From Candidatus Gottesmanbacteria bacterium (GTDB taxonomy: Bacteria > Patescibacteriota > Microgenomatia > UBA10105 > UBA927): 5,605 bases of DNA. The DNA lies in the NCBI GenBank assembly GCA_016182725.1, contig JACPFZ010000034.1:1-5605 (forward strand), written 5' to 3'. Each line of letters starts with the position of its first letter. Position 1 is the first letter of the stretch. The notes beneath the pieces were generated by a model, which was not told the origin of the DNA, did no database searches, and saw nothing but the letters and a program-made list of their open reading frames with translations. Both the position numbers and the translations under genes were made by a program. Below, piece after piece: positions 4,332 to 5,605 of the stretch.

Positions 4332-4667
4332 ATGCCTGAGGCCACCATCCTTATCGACCAGAGGGTGCCAACCGGACTGAACATCGGTGGGGTGTTCGGT
4401 CAGCCGACAGAGCCCAGCGAGCTCGGCCAGAAGGTTGCCCGCTACATTTACCTGGACCTTGAGGTCAAGCGCCTGCGAGCCCAGCATCTGGCCGCTCTGG
4501 AGCGGGAGCAGGAACTCCTCAAGCGAGAGCTCAAGCCCCTCACCGAAGCGACCCCGGAGCGTCGGCTCGAGACCGACGGCGGAACCCTCTTCATTCAGGA
4601 CCGGGATGTGGCCCCGATCGCCGCTCGTACCGACCACATGCTCAAATACGTTCCGGTGGCCTCCTAG
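4332..4667 (+). CDS. 111-aa protein with central coiled coil
   Basis: I do not recognise this protein. Residues about 28-72 are helical, with a Leu/Ala/Glu/Arg-rich stretch (LRAQHLAALEREQELLKREL) likely to form a coiled coil. Flanking regions look extended (N-terminal ATILIDQRVPTG, C-terminal GGTLFIQDRDVAPIA). AAAGGAAG (4318-4325) lies 6 bases before the ATG. The gene is more G+C-rich than the left arm, which may mean a separate origin. It is the first gene behind P3. Its stop codon lies inside the loop of a perfect 9-bp hairpin (4653-4676), 25 bp before the next start. Confidence 0.75.
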   Translation: MPEATILIDQRVPTGLNIGGVFGQPTEPSELGQKVARYIYLDLEVKRLRAQHLAALEREQELLKRELKPLTEATPERRLETDGGTLFIQDRDVAPIAARTDHMLKYVPVAS

Positions 4668-4676
4668 GGCCACCGG
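4653..4676 (+). other. Perfect hairpin around a stop codon at a gene junction
   Basis: CCGGTGGCC and GGCCACCGG arms enclose a 6-base loop that contains the TAG stop of the 111-aa gene. The next gene's Shine-Dalgarno (GGAGGAGGG, 4679-4687) starts 2 bases after it. No U-run follows, so it is not a terminator. It may stabilise the upstream mRNA or keep the downstream ribosome site open or closed depending on translation of the first gene. Confidence 0.6.
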
Positions 4677-4692
4677 CCGGAGGAGGGACAAA

Positions 4693-5028
4693 ATGGCTGG
4701 AGATGTTTGGGTGCTGCTCATTGACAGCTTTGTGCGGGAGAATAATTGCCCCTCTCAGCATTGGAACCTGGAAGGGGTTTACACTACGCGTGAATTTGCT
4801 CAGGCTAGGGCTGCACACTATGGCCATGGGCCGCTGAACTGGTTTGATGCCGAAGATTACTCTGCCGCGGAAAACGAATACGACGGCTACGAAATCAGGC
4901 GGCAGCCTTTGTTGGGAGACAGCCATTTTACCGATGTTGCAAAGGATGAATATGGCAATCCTGTGGGGAATTGCCTCCTTTGCGGTACAAAGGGCGTTCT
5001 GATAGAGGCTCACACACATCCGGCCTAA
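4693..5028 (+). CDS. 111-aa protein with C-terminal CxxC/HxH knuckle
   Basis: Residues about 1-75 look like a compact alpha+beta domain rich in aromatic residues (VWVLLIDSF, QHWNLEGVYTTREFA, GPLNWFDAEDY). The C-terminus contains CLLC (residues about 94-97) followed by EAHTHP, giving two Cys and two His that could bind one zinc. I cannot assign a family. The frame is open upstream to 4387, but that part lies inside the previous gene. The ATG at 4693 follows a strong GGAGGAGGG with 5 bases of spacing. It is probably cotranscribed with the 4332 gene from P3. Confidence 0.75.
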   Translation: MAGDVWVLLIDSFVRENNCPSQHWNLEGVYTTREFAQARAAHYGHGPLNWFDAEDYSAAENEYDGYEIRRQPLLGDSHFTDVAKDEYGNPVGNCLLCGTKGVLIEAHTHPA

Positions 5029-5075
5029 AATCGCCATGGGATATTCCCCTGCTTTTAGGAGGAGAAGAACTAGGA

Positions 5076-5225
5076 ATGAATCGCAATGAGGGCGATGATC
5101 TCATCGATGGGGTGGGGTTTGCCGACCCAGGCGGACGTTCGGCGTTGCGCCGTGCTACACGACGCAACCCACGGATCTATCCATGTCCTACGTGCAAGGA
5201 GCCGAATAGGGCTAACTGCGCTTGA
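5076..5225 (+). CDS. 49-aa truncated zinc-ribbon protein (frameshifted)
   Basis: The protein begins MNRNEGDDLIDGVGFADPGG, continues with a basic stretch (SALRRATRRNPR) and then YPCPTCKEPNR, a typical first half of a zinc ribbon (CPTC encoded at 5184-5195). In frame it ends soon after (ANCA, stop TGA 5223-5225). In the +1 frame the DNA continues LTALDVARHYQCDACADRD, which supplies exactly the missing second CxxC half. Omitting one base from the GGG run at 5209-5211 joins the halves into a 69-residue protein ending at 5286. It is therefore a recent frameshift, a sequencing error in the G-run or a recoding site. AGGAGGAG (5058-5065) precedes the ATG by 10 bases. It is part of the P3 gene set. 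Confidence 0.65.
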   Translation: MNRNEGDDLIDGVGFADPGGRSALRRATRRNPRIYPCPTCKEPNRANCA

Positions 5226-5286
5226 CGTGGCACGCCACTATCAATGCGATGCGTGCGCAGATCGAGACGAGGGAAGCGGATACTAG
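5212..5286 (+). pseudogene. Out-of-frame C-terminal half of the zinc-ribbon gene
   Basis: Read in the +1 frame relative to the 5076 start, this stretch encodes LTALDVARHYQCDACADRDE and then GSGY, stop TAG at 5284-5286. The CDAC motif (5245-5256) and the Tyr before it are typical of the second knuckle of a four-Cys ribbon. It has no start codon or ribosome site of its own that would make a sensible protein. It is best read as the continuation of the gene at 5076. Confidence 0.6.
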
Positions 5287-5304
5287 AAACAGAGGAGAAC
5301 AGCT

Positions 5305-5478
5305 ATGCCTAGTGAACTTGTTGGCTCAATTGTCATTTCCGATAAGCTCTTACAGGAGCTTGTCGATTTCCTGGTCAGTGAGGACTTGGATCCTGACAAA
5401 ATGGATTGGGAGGGAACCATAGTATTCCTCCTGGGCAGGGCAAAAGAGGCTGCGCGCAGCCGTCCTCGCTATATCTAG
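5305..5478 (+). CDS. 57-aa acidic helical protein of unknown function
   Basis: The sequence MPSELVGSIVISDKLLQELV is followed by an acidic segment (SEDLDPDKMDWEG), a hydrophobic strand or helix (TIVFLLGRAKEAA) and a basic tail (RSRPRYI). GGAG (5294-5297) lies 7 bases before the ATG. The length, the heavy use of Leu/Asp/Glu and a single Trp give no family. It could be a small inhibitor or adaptor protein, but nothing proves it. It closes the P3 gene set. A GC-rich 14-bp palindrome (5448-5461) lies near its 3' end but lacks a U-run, and P4 begins 5 bp after the stop. Confidence 0.7.
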   Translation: MPSELVGSIVISDKLLQELVDFLVSEDLDPDKMDWEGTIVFLLGRAKEAARSRPRYI

Positions 5479-5483
5479 GTCCG

Positions 5484-5520
5484 AAACCCTATTTACTTTT
5501 CGGGTGGTTCGAGGTATAAT
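5484..5520 (+). promoter_or_regulatory. Repeated promoter P4
   Basis: Block AAACCCTATTTACTT (5484-5498), -35 TTTACT (5492-5497), 17-bp spacer and TATAAT (5515-5520). The ATG at 5548 lies 27 bp downstream. It begins 5 bp after the preceding gene with no terminator between, so readthrough from P3 is likely. Confidence 0.85.
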
Positions 5521-5547
5521 AGGAGTGAAAGAGAAAAGGAGGGTGAG

Positions 5548-5605
5548 ATGGAGTTTTTGCGAGTGCCAGCTAGTGATTTGAGGATGATCCTCGAAATCAT
5601 TGAAT
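5548..5605 (+). CDS. Start of a gene cut by the window edge
   Basis: Nineteen codons are visible (MEFLRVPASDLRMILEIIE), helical in character and too few to identify. The start is secure: promoter P4 lies 27 bp upstream and AAGGAGGG (5536-5543) lies 4 bases before the ATG. The leader resembles those of P1 and P2 in length and purine content. Confidence 0.7.
   Translation, partial: MEFLRVPASDLRMILEIIE

Noticed and set aside
4251..4721. 156-aa open frame on the minus strand
   Set aside because: It lies antisense to the 4332 gene and covers P3 and the hairpin at 4653. Its content is explained by codon structure of the well-supported plus-strand gene.
4387..5028. 213-aa reading of the frame that includes the 4693 gene
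   Set aside because: The first 102 codons overlap the 4332 gene and are Ser/Arg/Pro-rich nonsense. A strong ribosome site marks the start at 4693.
5448..5461. GC-rich 14-bp palindrome as terminator of the P3 gene set
   Set aside because: It lies inside the 57-aa coding region, has essentially no loop, and lacks a U-run. Coding constraint on GCGCGC codons may explain it.

Overview
The window looks like an accessory region of a bacterial mobile element (temperate phage, plasmid or integrated element). It is packed with small genes of no recognisable family, carries an XRE-type regulator, has two divergent gene arms, and repeats the same regulatory sequences from gene to gene. Shine-Dalgarno sites of the AGGAGG type, near-perfect TATAAT boxes with 17-bp spacers and occasional TTG starts suggest a sigma-A-using host, possibly a Gram-positive of the Bacillota kind. 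That assignment is weak. There is no rRNA, tRNA, insertion sequence or CRISPR array.

Left arm (1-1778, minus strand): three leftward genes. A coiled-coil/winged-helix protein (5-454) and a short paralog that keeps only the coiled-coil part (1444-1665) flank a 224-residue protein with one clear and one degenerate helix-turn-helix (670-1344). Each gene has its own candidate -10 box.

Central non-coding region (about 1780-2382): no credible gene. It holds a four-run G-tract motif (1855-1883), an inverted repeat with a G-rich loop (1899-1941), a 9-bp palindrome (1995-2013), a perfect 16-bp inverted repeat whose 22-nt loop is G-quadruplex-like on the minus strand (2026-2079), an A+T-rich stretch (about 2081-2150), and a CTACC/GGTAG repeat cluster containing a leftward terminator (2200-2273). 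Its position between divergent arms suggests a replication origin or control region, but no replication gene is visible to confirm this.

Right arm (2317-5605, plus strand): ten small genes, one of them cut off at the window edge. Four copies of one promoter drive them: a 15-bp block AAACCCTATTTACTT containing the -35, then exactly 17 bp, then TATAAT (P1 2317-2353, P2 3789-3825, P3 4253-4289, P4 5484-5520). P1 likely reads a 58-aa Cys-containing protein, an 88-aa basic protein, a 52-aa membrane protein and perhaps a class I methyltransferase-fold protein. P2 reads a 120-aa protein and ends at a strong terminator. P3 reads 111-, 111-, 49- and 57-aa proteins. P4 starts a gene that runs off the window. 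The 49-aa gene appears to be a zinc-ribbon protein broken by a one-base frameshift, because the second half of its ribbon continues in the +1 frame.

A second repeat, the inverted repeat GAAATYCGTAAATTTC, occurs four times, always between genes and in both arms: upstream of the XRE gene, of the short paralog, of the methyltransferase-like gene and of P2. Together with the repeated promoters it suggests that one or two regulators, perhaps the XRE protein, control both arms.
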